A DNA stretch of 64,000 nt from Bdellovibrionota bacterium (GTDB taxonomy: Bacteria; Bdellovibrionota; Bdellovibrionia; Bdellovibrionales; JAMPXM01), in contig CAUJGS010000040.1 of NCBI GenBank assembly GCA_963170185.1, positions 1 through 64,000 on the forward strand, given 5' to 3'. Below the pieces are notes generated by a model. That model was not told where the DNA came from. It ran no database searches and saw nothing but the letters and a program-made list of their open reading frames with translations. The translations under genes and the position numbers were made by a program. This document shows, piece after piece, positions 34,335-41,999 of this stretch (the stretch's first letter is position 1; each line of letters opens with the position of its first letter).

Positions 34335-35177
34335 TTAGGCCGCAGCGCGACCTGTTTTTTCTTTTAAAAATTCACGCACGCGCTCGGACACCTTCTGATC
34401 CATCTTCACGAAACGAATTCCGTAGTGAATCGGGGCGCGACGATCGCGTGTTCCTTTTGCATATTTTTTTGAAACCACTTCTCCGATGGCGTTGAAGGCC
34501 GGAAGCCCCTCAAGCGAGGAGTAATGCACATTGACCATCTGTCCTGGAATCAATGTCGAGTTGCGAACCACAAGGCCCGAGCCACCTTCGCTCGCTTCCA
34601 CCATACGCCCCGGGCTCACGCTGTTGTTGTCATGAACAAGAACATCGTTCTCCAGCAGAATACGGGTGTGCTTGCGTTTAGCGAAGATCGCGGCGCCCTC
34701 GGCCGTCTTCATCAATTCACGAATCGTTTCCGAACCAAATCGTTCGTGTTCCGCAATGCGAACCCACGACTCCATCCCGTTCGTCCATATATAGTCGAAT
34801 TCGTAAACCGCTTTATCCTGAAGAGCCTTGATCACACCAAAGTAGGTGAAAGGACCAAACTTCTGCTGACCACGGCTGACGTACCATTCCGGTCGCTCTT
34901 CCGTGCCGACGGCTTTCGCCTCCGAAACGTCGCCCGCTTGGATTTTAGTGACCGTCGACTCGATTGTCTTTTCGATGGTTTTCGTCTGCGGACGACCAGG
35001 CTTCAACGATTGCAGATGAGCCTTCAACGGCGCAAAGTCCATGAGCGGCGTCCAGTCGTCGCTAGCGTCATCCCATGCGAAATCCGTCACAGAGAGCTCT
35101 GTCGCTGCGAGCTTACGTGCGATCTCCTCGATCGCCCATGGGCCCATGGTTTCACCATTGCGCGAGACTGTGTACAT
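34335..35177 (-). CDS. GYF-GYF-PilZ cytoplasmic protein
   Basis: The start is set at the second ATG (35177), 7 bases behind GGAGG; the first ATG (35183) is only 1 base from it. The product has 280 residues. Residues 1-55 are a GYF_2 domain (VSRNGETMGPWAIEEIARKL, DDWTPL), and residues 95-150 a second one (WYVSRGQQKFGPFTYFGVI, SWVRI). Residues 170-275 are a PilZ domain with RKHTR (RxxxR motif) and VEASEGGSG, in which the usual D/N of the D/NxSxxG motif is Glu. It heads the motor operon. GYF domains occur in the cytoplasmic part of Myxococcus GltJ, so this protein may bring c-di-GMP control to the motor (inference). Confidence 0.82.
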   Translation of the reverse strand: MYTVSRNGETMGPWAIEEIARKLAATELSVTDFAWDDASDDWTPLMDFAPLKAHLQSLKPGRPQTKTIEKTIESTVTKIQAGDVSEAKAVGTEERPEWYVSRGQQKFGPFTYFGVIKALQDKAVYEFDYIWTNGMESWVRIAEHERFGSETIRELMKTAEGAAIFAKRKHTRILLENDVLVHDNNSVSPGRMVEASEGGSGLVVRNSTLIPGQMVNVHYSSLEGLPAFNAIGEVVSKKYAKGTRDRRAPIHYGIRFVKMDQKVSERVREFLKEKTGRAAA

Positions 35178-35382
35178 GGTCATTCCTCCAGCAGGCCTAT
35201 CGAGCCGCCGGAGGCTCCTCTAAAGAGCCATGCTTTGAGAATTCGGAGTTCGATTCGAAATGAGGCGTTTCACGCCGCAATTGTTTGAAATCCTAGAGGA
35301 ATCGTCACGATTCAAAATCCTGCTTCAGAAATTCTGTCGAACTTCCTTACAGCTCTTTTTTAAGAAGGTTTTGGAAAATACT

Positions 35383-35399
35383 CGCCTCATACTGAGGCG
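35383..35399 (-). terminator. Hairpin downstream of the PBP gene
   Basis: CGCCTCA-TAC-TGAGGCG is a perfect 7-base stem with a 3-base loop, 24 bases past the stop of the minus-strand penicillin-binding-protein gene. On that strand it is followed by a short AGTATTTTCC stretch. This is a weak intrinsic-terminator candidate. The rest of the 245-base gap up to the GYF-PilZ gene holds further small dyads (GAGCC/GGCTC near 35200, GAATCG/CGATTC near 35300) but no clear promoter or riboswitch. Confidence 0.35.
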
Positions 35400-35422
35400 T
35401 TTCAGGACTCAGCCCTACAGGA

Positions 35423-36712
35423 CTAGCGATCTGCCGCTTCTTGAAAGCGAATGTATTCCGTGAGGAACATCTGCGCGAGCGTCGAAGACTTCACTCGCCA
35501 TTTCTCTTCGTTGACCGTGAGCGCCGCTACCGCGATTCGGTTGTCGCCAAACAAAGCGTAACCCACAAACCAGTCACACTTGCCACGCGGGTTAAGCCCC
35601 GTCAGCGAGCCCGTTTTACCGCCAAACTCCACACTCTCAAATCGACGCTTGCGAACCGCCGTGCGAAAGGATTTGCGGGATGTCCCGGAAAGCACGGTCT
35701 GTTCAAAGAGTTCCCGAAGCTGACGAGCCGTTTCTGGCCCCACCACGATCGCCGTACGGCGAGGTGCCGCCTTGTACATCGACTGCCCGGCTTGATCGAC
35801 AACGGACTCCACCACGTATGGCTCCATCATCACGCCATCGTTTGCAACCGTCGCCGCGATCATCGCGCCATGAACCGGCGACATCGTGTTGTCTTGTGTG
35901 AAGCCCGATGCCGCCGAGACGACGCTCCAGGGATCATCGGCCGTGAATCGCGAATAACCCGTCTGCACAGGAATGTCGGAGCGAATCGGATGATTGAAGT
36001 GAAAGCGTTCGGCGTAGGTGCGAAGCATCTCGGGTCCCGCATAGAAAAGGCCAAGCTTTCCAAACACCGTATTGACGGAACTGCCAAAGGCCTCGCGCAG
36101 CGTGATTCGCCTTGTCCAACGATTCTCTTTGGTGTCGACCACGTTTCGTTTGTAGAGAGTGTGGTTCGCACCGTTGTAAGCGATGCGAGTGTCCGGACGA
36201 ACTTTCTCCGTATCAAGCACCGCGCCCGCCGTTACGACTTTGAAAATCGACGCCGCCGGAAACGTTGCACGCAGCGCCAGATTCTCACCTTGAACAACAG
36301 GGTTCTGCGATCGATTGGCGAGTGCAATAATACGCCCCGTGCGTGCATCCATCGCGACAAATACGCCGTAGTCGGGACGGTACTGCGACAGCACCTTCTC
36401 AATGTACTCTTGAGCCGCCGGATCAAATCCGTACTCGACCTTGCCGACAACCGGAATCGCTCCGACCTCAAACTTGGCATGATCCGGATAACGATTGGCC
36501 GCGATCTCGGGACCAACCGAGCCTGCGATATCTTCCTTGGTCAGAAGAGAAACCGGAATCCCGCCGTAATCACCGCTTTCACTTGCGGGCGAGCGCTCAC
36601 CAGAAGCCAGACTCCGATTGGATGACTCGCATTGAGCGATTCCCAGCGATACCAAGCCGGCAACCAAGGAAAGCGATGCAACGAGGGACGTCCTGCCCCA
36701 GAAATAACTCAT
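35423..36712 (-). CDS. Penicillin-binding protein transpeptidase
   Basis: 429 residues with an N-terminal signal/anchor helix (TSLVASLSLVAGLVSLGIA). The transpeptidase motifs are complete: SxxK as S155-IFK-158 in FPAASIFKVV, SxN as S212VN, and KTG in EFGGKTGSLTG. PYVVESVVDQAGQ is the family's post-SxN segment. The N-terminal dimerisation/pedestal domain is short (about 110 residues), so this is a small PbpA/class-B-type enzyme or a D,D-transpeptidase of the FtsI/MrdA superfamily rather than a full PBP2. It acts on peptidoglycan in the periplasm. It lies upstream of the motor operon, separated by 245 bases. Confidence 0.87.
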   Translation of the reverse strand: MSYFWGRTSLVASLSLVAGLVSLGIAQCESSNRSLASGERSPASESGDYGGIPVSLLTKEDIAGSVGPEIAANRYPDHAKFEVGAIPVVGKVEYGFDPAAQEYIEKVLSQYRPDYGVFVAMDARTGRIIALANRSQNPVVQGENLALRATFPAASIFKVVTAGAVLDTEKVRPDTRIAYNGANHTLYKRNVVDTKENRWTRRITLREAFGSSVNTVFGKLGLFYAGPEMLRTYAERFHFNHPIRSDIPVQTGYSRFTADDPWSVVSAASGFTQDNTMSPVHGAMIAATVANDGVMMEPYVVESVVDQAGQSMYKAAPRRTAIVVGPETARQLRELFEQTVLSGTSRKSFRTAVRKRRFESVEFGGKTGSLTGLNPRGKCDWFVGYALFGDNRIAVAALTVNEEKWRVKSSTLAQMFLTEYIRFQEAADR

Positions 36713-36753
36713 ACTAAAATTGTAGGCTGTTTCCGGAATACGTCAAATTCTAT

Positions 36754-36852
36754 TATGTCGCTGCGGCCTCTGGCCTACGCTGCTTTCGATGCAGGGGCAT
36801 CGAAAGATTTGACCATGTCGCCTATGTCGCTGCGGCCTCTGGCCTACGCTGC
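36754..36852. repeat. Pair of 30-bp direct repeats flanking a hairpin
   Basis: Two identical 30-base copies lie at 36754-36783 and 36823-36852, each built around CTGCGGCCTCTGGCCTACGC. Starting at the last base of the first copy there is a perfect 10-base stem with an AGGG loop, CTTTCGATGC/GCATCGAAAG, at 36783-36806. The remaining spacer is 16 bases. The arrangement resembles a small intergenic repetitive or MITE-like element. It lies in the 144-base gap between the 523-residue protein gene and the PBP gene. I find no other exact copy in the window by eye. Confidence 0.75.
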
Positions 36853-36856
36853 GAGC

Positions 36857-38428
36857 TCAATCTAATACGGTATGGAGCCGTAGCTTGAGGTCGGTGAAAT
36901 CCAGTGTGCGAGCGTCTTTCAGCGAGCGATTGCGTAGGTAAAACTGATTCTTCGATTCTCCCAGCTGAATTTCGAGAAACTCATTAACCGGAAGCTCGCG
37001 CGCGGTCGCGGGACCACGTTCGCTATTTGACGAAAAACACTGATTTCCGCAAGGCAAAGAGTCCGCGAACTCCGGAGTCGCGTAGCGCACACCGACCACG
37101 CGCAGACCGATTCCCACAAGCGGCTCCGCCGACTCACGATACTTCGTCATCAAACTCTTGCGACGCTTCTTCGTTTTGTTCGGAGTCGATTCCGGCGTCG
37201 GTTCCACGCTCAGCGCCGGCACGGGAAACTCAGAGGCCGTGACAAGATTCCACGTGCCGAGGAACGTCCAAGTTTTGGCCGTTCGCGCGCGATCCGTGAA
37301 AACCTTCGCGGCAACCGTCCCGTCACCGCGAAAGCGAAACTGCCAGATCTCGCTGTTCTTGCTGGTCTTGCGTCCACGAACCGTCTCCGTTCGCAGTTCT
37401 CGATCTAGAATTTCGTCAAACCCACGCGCTTTAAATTCTTCGAACCGAAGCCTCGCCGCAAGACTGGTGGTTTCGCCTTCCGTCGAGGCGTCCACAACGC
37501 CAGGAACCCAAACCGTGCCGCCGGCCAAAAGCTGAACTTCCGACAAAGTTTTTGCGGTCGAAGACATGGAGCCGATCGGAGGGAAATTTTCGCGAACTTC
37601 CATTTTCAAACCGCGCGCCGTCGCGGGTTGCGGCCATTCGAACTTCTGAAAACCGCGACGATCCTCCAGATTCCATTTCTGCTTCTCGCCGCGCTCTTTA
37701 CCTTTTTCGTCGAGCACAGAGACTTCCAAGACACGCGCGCGCGGCGCTTCGAGATAGCGATCACCGGCGGCTTGATTGCCATTCCAAACACGCAGACCAT
37801 CGACAATGAGGTTGCGCTCCCACCGAAGGTCCGAGCGCGGAGTTCGCGGCATGGCTAACCCATCGAAATCGATACGCCCATCGCCAAGCTCCGTCCAACC
37901 CTTCGCATCCAAAACCTCTGGCACAATCAGGTCCGTCGGTTTTCCGTCGGTGAAAAACGCGATCGATTTCAAACAAAGGCCCTGTGACTCCAAAAAACCA
38001 AGAGTCAACGCGCGCACTTCGTTACGAGATCGCGAACGCGGAATCGAAAACTTGATCAAAGACCGCCCGCCCTCGGCAAACAGCCTCGTGTCATCGAGTC
38101 CCAAAAACAGCTCGACACCGTCTTCGAAACTCTTTTTCGGGTCACATGTCTCGACCCGCACTTCGTCAATGCGAACCGGGGACTCAAACAAGACCGACCA
38201 TTTGGAATAGCGCTGCGATTCAAAAAACTGCATCGGACGCGAACCCGCCAGCACCAGTAGCGGATGTCCGGAACTCAAAGTCGTGCTCATGGCCGTCAAC
38301 ACACGGTTTTGCGACGCCTTAGGTTTTGCGGCTTCACTAGCTGGTTGCTGTGCCAGCACGTGCTCCACGCCCGTCAAAACACCAAGTACTCCGAATAAAG
38401 AAAGCGCACGCTTAAGTTTCAAGGACAC
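36857..38428 (-). CDS. Secreted protein with two discoidin-like (NADase-type) domains
   Basis: 523 residues with a signal peptide (FGVLGVLTGVEHVLAQ). Residues 75-165 (SKWSVLFESPVRIDEVRVET, VELFLGLDD) and 205-310 (NLIVDGLRVWNGNQ, ATARGLKMEVREN) both look like the beta-sandwich glycan-binding domain found with bacterial NAD glycohydrolases. The C-terminal part has a WQFRFRGDGTVAAKVFTD segment and a Lys-rich loop (KTKKRRKSLMTK). No catalytic motif is visible. Surface or carbohydrate binding is inferred, low certainty. Its start overlaps the 3' end of the preceding propeller-type protein gene by 10 bases. Confidence 0.6.
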   Translation of the reverse strand: MSLKLKRALSLFGVLGVLTGVEHVLAQQPASEAAKPKASQNRVLTAMSTTLSSGHPLLVLAGSRPMQFFESQRYSKWSVLFESPVRIDEVRVETCDPKKSFEDGVELFLGLDDTRLFAEGGRSLIKFSIPRSRSRNEVRALTLGFLESQGLCLKSIAFFTDGKPTDLIVPEVLDAKGWTELGDGRIDFDGLAMPRTPRSDLRWERNLIVDGLRVWNGNQAAGDRYLEAPRARVLEVSVLDEKGKERGEKQKWNLEDRRGFQKFEWPQPATARGLKMEVRENFPPIGSMSSTAKTLSEVQLLAGGTVWVPGVVDASTEGETTSLAARLRFEEFKARGFDEILDRELRTETVRGRKTSKNSEIWQFRFRGDGTVAAKVFTDRARTAKTWTFLGTWNLVTASEFPVPALSVEPTPESTPNKTKKRRKSLMTKYRESAEPLVGIGLRVVGVRYATPEFADSLPCGNQCFSSNSERGPATARELPVNEFLEIQLGESKNQFYLRNRSLKDARTLDFTDLKLRLHTVLD

Positions 38429-39444
38429 TTCACCTTTTCAACCATTCGGATCGGCGCATACTTGGCGCCGAAAACTTTCATCGGAACTTCCGTCGTATAG
38501 AAAAACCGTCCTTGATCATCATAAGCCACGGCCTCCTGCTGTTCCAAATAGTCGAGGTCCAATACACGGCGCGCACGCACTTTCCACTCTTCGCGCTCGA
38601 CCTTTGTCTTGGCATTTCGCCCGCTCTCCGAAAGCACCTCGAGCTCAATCGCATATTGATAGGTCAAAAGCAGCATCTTCCGAGGAAACCCTCGAGCTCC
38701 CGGAACAACCGACATTCCTGTCACCAACCCGCCAAAGCCTTTGTTGGTCACCCACGTCGGCACGTCAAACTCGGCCACTTTTTGCATCGTCGCCTTGGCG
38801 AGATCCACATGAAAAACCGAAGCCGCTTGAGCTTCCCGAGTTTTGCGATCTTGGCTCTTGGTCACGATCACCGCACGGTCTTGTTCCAACATCGCAAAAG
38901 CTTCCGCATTCGACGCCCGCTCTGGATACTTTAGACGCACCACTTTTTCGATCTTCACTTTTTTTGGCGGAGTTTCGGCGCGCAAGGTCTGCATCGGTAC
39001 AAACCCGATCTCGACATGCTTTCGACGATCGCGATTGTCTCCGATATCCGCCAGTGCCAAACAATCTCCGGTCAAAGGCGAAGGACAGGGGCCTATCGAG
39101 AGCTCCTCAAGATCAAAGGCTTTCCACTTTTCAAATCGGATTTCATGAATCTCAGAAACTTTGTCGCGCGCAAGGGCGGCATGCTTCACCCGAAAAAACC
39201 GCGGCAAATCGCCAGAGTCGTTGATCAGAAAAAAACTCTTCGAGGCTGGATCCCAAACCATGCCGCTGGCTTCGTCGATCGGATCAACCGGTAGCTGCCC
39301 CACCTGCTCACTCACCGCACGATACCGGCAGTTCTCGCCGAATGCCGGTGCCGAACTCTGCGCCCAGCCCGTCTCGACACCCATCGGCAAAGCCTGCGCG
39401 ATGACTCCTTGCGCTAATAAGATTTTCAAGCCAGCTCTCTTCAA
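38419..39444 (-). CDS. Secreted beta-propeller-like protein
   Basis: 341 residues with a signal peptide ending at GWAQ. Repeating short segments suggest a beta-propeller: EASGMVWDPASKSFFLINDS, DLEELSIGPC, LALADIGDNRDRRK, NAEAFAMLEQDRAVIVTKS, and QEAVAYDDQGRFFYTTE. Similar ordered motifs occur in periplasmic proteins of the SMP-30/esterase-like-phytase type and uncharacterised integral propellers. No enzyme activity can be assigned. Its stop overlaps the next gene's start, so the two secreted proteins are probably made together. Confidence 0.6.
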   Translation of the reverse strand: MKRAGLKILLAQGVIAQALPMGVETGWAQSSAPAFGENCRYRAVSEQVGQLPVDPIDEASGMVWDPASKSFFLINDSGDLPRFFRVKHAALARDKVSEIHEIRFEKWKAFDLEELSIGPCPSPLTGDCLALADIGDNRDRRKHVEIGFVPMQTLRAETPPKKVKIEKVVRLKYPERASNAEAFAMLEQDRAVIVTKSQDRKTREAQAASVFHVDLAKATMQKVAEFDVPTWVTNKGFGGLVTGMSVVPGARGFPRKMLLLTYQYAIELEVLSESGRNAKTKVEREEWKVRARRVLDLDYLEQQEAVAYDDQGRFFYTTEVPMKVFGAKYAPIRMVEKVKCP

Positions 39445-39571
39445 CGGCGCCCCTCCGGCACTTTCTGCAATCTGAAGCCAAAAGGTTTCAGGGCATTTGG
39501 CAGGAAGGCAAGAAACCTCTACAACGCGCGTGAGGGAAATTCAAAAGCATCATCGTCGCCAAGGGGGGAAT

Positions 39572-41851
39572 ATGGAGTCGATGGGTCGCATTTCTAAAGC
39601 CGTGACGGTTCTCGTACTGAGTCTTGTCACTGGGCTGGCACTATCACTGGCATATGGACTTTTCACAGCGGAAGCAGCCAACGCAGCCGAAATCGCAACG
39701 AGTACGGAAACTCCGGGCTCGTTCGGCGTCGAGTCCGCCGTCTATAAATTCAAACCGAGTGTCGATCCCGACATTCTTCCGCACACGACGACCGAAATCT
39801 GGGCACGTGTGTACTGGCCGGCGAATCTCAAAGATCCGCAAGGCAAAAAGCGTCCTTTGATCTTGTTCCTTCACGGCAACCACGGAACTTGCGGTGCTGG
39901 CACCGCGCCTCGCAACGACTCAAGCTGCCAATATACAAATGAAGGAGCCTGCCCGTCGGGCTTTGTCGTGACTCCGAATCACGAAGGTTACAAATACGCG
40001 GCGGAACACCTGGCGAGCTGGGGTTACGTCGTGGCCTCGATCAACGCCAATCGCGGCATCACGTGTGGCGGCGGCGACAGCGACGACTGGGGTCTCGTGC
40101 TCGCGCGCGGACGTTTGATCTTAAAACACTTGGAGCTTTGGCAGAAATGGTCCACACAAGGTGGAGCACCCGCGGAATTCGGTGACGCCGACCTCTTTAA
40201 AGGGGTCGTCGACATCGGCCAAGTCGGTCTCATGGGTCACTCGCGTGGCGGCGAGGGCGTTCGCGCGGCTCTCAATATCTTCCGCGACAAAGGCAGCATC
40301 TGGCCTGCGAAAATTCCAGGGCTCGACATCCGCGCTCTCTTTGAAATCGGCGCTGTCGATGGCCAAAGCGATCGCGTACTCGACGCTCCATCGGTTGCAT
40401 GGAACCAGCTACTTCCACTTTGTGATGGCGACGTTTCGGATCTCCAAGGAAGAAACCCTTTTGAGCGCATGAGCTCGAAGTACTTCCAACAAAACGAGGC
40501 CGAAGACCGTCCTTCTTCCAAGTCTTTGCAAATGGTCTGGGGAGCCAACCACAACTACTTCAATACAGAGTGGCAAACCAGCGACTCGTGGGGCTGCTCG
40601 GGAGAACCAACCCACAAGCCGATCTTCTCGAAAACGGAAACCGAATCGCCGGAACAAAAGTCGATCGCTATGCAGTCGATGACCGGGTTTTTCCGCGCGC
40701 ATGTCGGTGTCGACGCCGACGGCGCTCACGCTCAACTCTTTGATCCCGCCTTCGATCTACCGACGGCAATGACCAAAGAAGGCATCGTCGATCGCGACTT
40801 CATTCCTTCTCTCGAGCTTCGCAAAACACGTCGAGTCGACGACTTCACCGAAGCCACTGGCAAAAACGTCAATGGACCCTCGAACCTCGCAACAGGCGTG
40901 AATGTTTCGCACAACACCTACGCGGAACCACCGGTTGCACGTGTGACCTGGCAACAAGCCGGCGACGATCGTTTCTTCCAAAGCAATTTCGCGGAAGCCG
41001 GCACCAGCTGGGACGTTCGCGATTTCGATTACCTCGACTTCCGCGTCGGCCGCGTCTTAAACGACGCCGCTCGCGAACTGAATGAGCCTGTTGTTTTCGG
41101 CTTGGCACTGGTCGACAAAAACGAAAAGCTCTCGTCGGTTCTTAGCTTGGCAGACTACACGCGCCTCGTTGGTCCTCCGAACGACAGTACGGATCTCACG
41201 CAGACAGTTCGTATTCCGCTAAAGGATTTCGGAATCGATCTCTCGCAGGTACGCGCTGTTCGTTTCATCTTCAACCAAACCCCGAAAGCGGAAATTCGAC
41301 TCGCGCAGGTACGCTTCGGACTTGGCACCGCAAAAGCTTTGGCGATCGCGGCGGCGAATACCACATCCACAGGAGCTTCGTTCATCGCGAACCTCGCTTC
41401 GCGCGTCGGCGGTTGGATCGATTCGCTCTTGCCTTCTACGAATGTCGAGAAAGTCCGTGCTGGCCACTTGCGACTGGTGAAAAACCTCGCGGCCCGCGCC
41501 ACGGAACTCGCGGGCGCTTCGTCAGAGCCTCAGCCAGTTTCCACAGCGTCGGCTATTTGGCTTCGCAAGGAAACCGTCGCAGGTAGCCGCCAGCTGAAGG
41601 GCGATGCGGCCGTTGAAATCGCTGTTCGCACCACCGAAGGTTTCCCAGTGATGGACGAAGTCCCTGTGCTGCGCCTGGGAGATGAGCTCTTCCCAGTATC
41701 TCGCTACACAAGTAGCGGGCAGACTCACACCCTGATCTTCAGCGTGCCGCAAACATCGTACAACGAGCTGCCAGACGGCACCGCCGCGCGCGTTCAATAC
41801 GGAACGGCAAAACCAAAAAGAGTCTGGGAGCTTCCGGCACTAAGCAAATAA
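39572..41851 (+). CDS. Large secreted alpha/beta hydrolase
   Basis: The start at ATG 39572 follows AAGGGGGGAAT, removing 25 track residues; the product has 759. A signal peptide ends near AEAANAAE. The hydrolase domain covers residues 60-380: PLILFLHGNHGTCGAG (oxyanion strand), QVGLMGHSRGGEGVRAAL with the catalytic Ser, IGAVDGQSDRV with a candidate Asp, and VWGANHNYFN with a candidate His. The arrangement is like cutinase/PET-hydrolase-type and chlorophyllase-like enzymes. The second half (residues 400-759) is a beta-rich region without catalytic motifs, likely carbohydrate- or surface-binding. It would act on esters outside the cytoplasm; the substrate is unknown. Confidence 0.75.
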   Translation: MESMGRISKAVTVLVLSLVTGLALSLAYGLFTAEAANAAEIATSTETPGSFGVESAVYKFKPSVDPDILPHTTTEIWARVYWPANLKDPQGKKRPLILFLHGNHGTCGAGTAPRNDSSCQYTNEGACPSGFVVTPNHEGYKYAAEHLASWGYVVASINANRGITCGGGDSDDWGLVLARGRLILKHLELWQKWSTQGGAPAEFGDADLFKGVVDIGQVGLMGHSRGGEGVRAALNIFRDKGSIWPAKIPGLDIRALFEIGAVDGQSDRVLDAPSVAWNQLLPLCDGDVSDLQGRNPFERMSSKYFQQNEAEDRPSSKSLQMVWGANHNYFNTEWQTSDSWGCSGEPTHKPIFSKTETESPEQKSIAMQSMTGFFRAHVGVDADGAHAQLFDPAFDLPTAMTKEGIVDRDFIPSLELRKTRRVDDFTEATGKNVNGPSNLATGVNVSHNTYAEPPVARVTWQQAGDDRFFQSNFAEAGTSWDVRDFDYLDFRVGRVLNDAARELNEPVVFGLALVDKNEKLSSVLSLADYTRLVGPPNDSTDLTQTVRIPLKDFGIDLSQVRAVRFIFNQTPKAEIRLAQVRFGLGTAKALAIAAANTTSTGASFIANLASRVGGWIDSLLPSTNVEKVRAGHLRLVKNLAARATELAGASSEPQPVSTASAIWLRKETVAGSRQLKGDAAVEIAVRTTEGFPVMDEVPVLRLGDELFPVSRYTSSGQTHTLIFSVPQTSYNELPDGTAARVQYGTAKPKRVWELPALSK

Positions 41852-41881
41852 AAGATGGCAGAGATACGCTGTCGAACTTCT

Positions 41882-41904
41882 AGGCGGGTTTTCACAACCC
41901 GCCT
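41882..41904 (+). terminator. Stem-loop after the hydrolase gene
   Basis: AGGCGGGTT-TTCAC-AACCCGCCT is a perfect 9-base stem with a 5-base loop, 31 bases after the stop codon of the secreted hydrolase. The following CGTTCGTCTC has only a weak T content, so it may act as a terminator or an mRNA-stabilising end structure. Confidence 0.5.
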
Positions 41905-41999
41905 CGTTCGTCTCAAATCGCGACGCTCTCCTAGGAAAAATCTCTGATTTTCAAAAGTCGAAGTCTTGAGGATGTCGAGAAAGCAGCCGAAATGTCCTC

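Noticed and set aside
35441-36625. 394-residue + strand ORF
   Set aside because: Antisense to the penicillin-binding protein gene, which has all three transpeptidase motifs.
36632-36865. 77-residue ORF repeating MSLRPLAYAA
   Set aside because: The repetition is the translation of the 30-bp DNA repeats; no ribosome-binding site or independent coding signal.
39472-39491. CTGAAGCC/GGTTTCAG stem-loop before the secreted hydrolase
   Set aside because: Contains one wobble pair and has no T-run or regulatory neighbour; likely chance.
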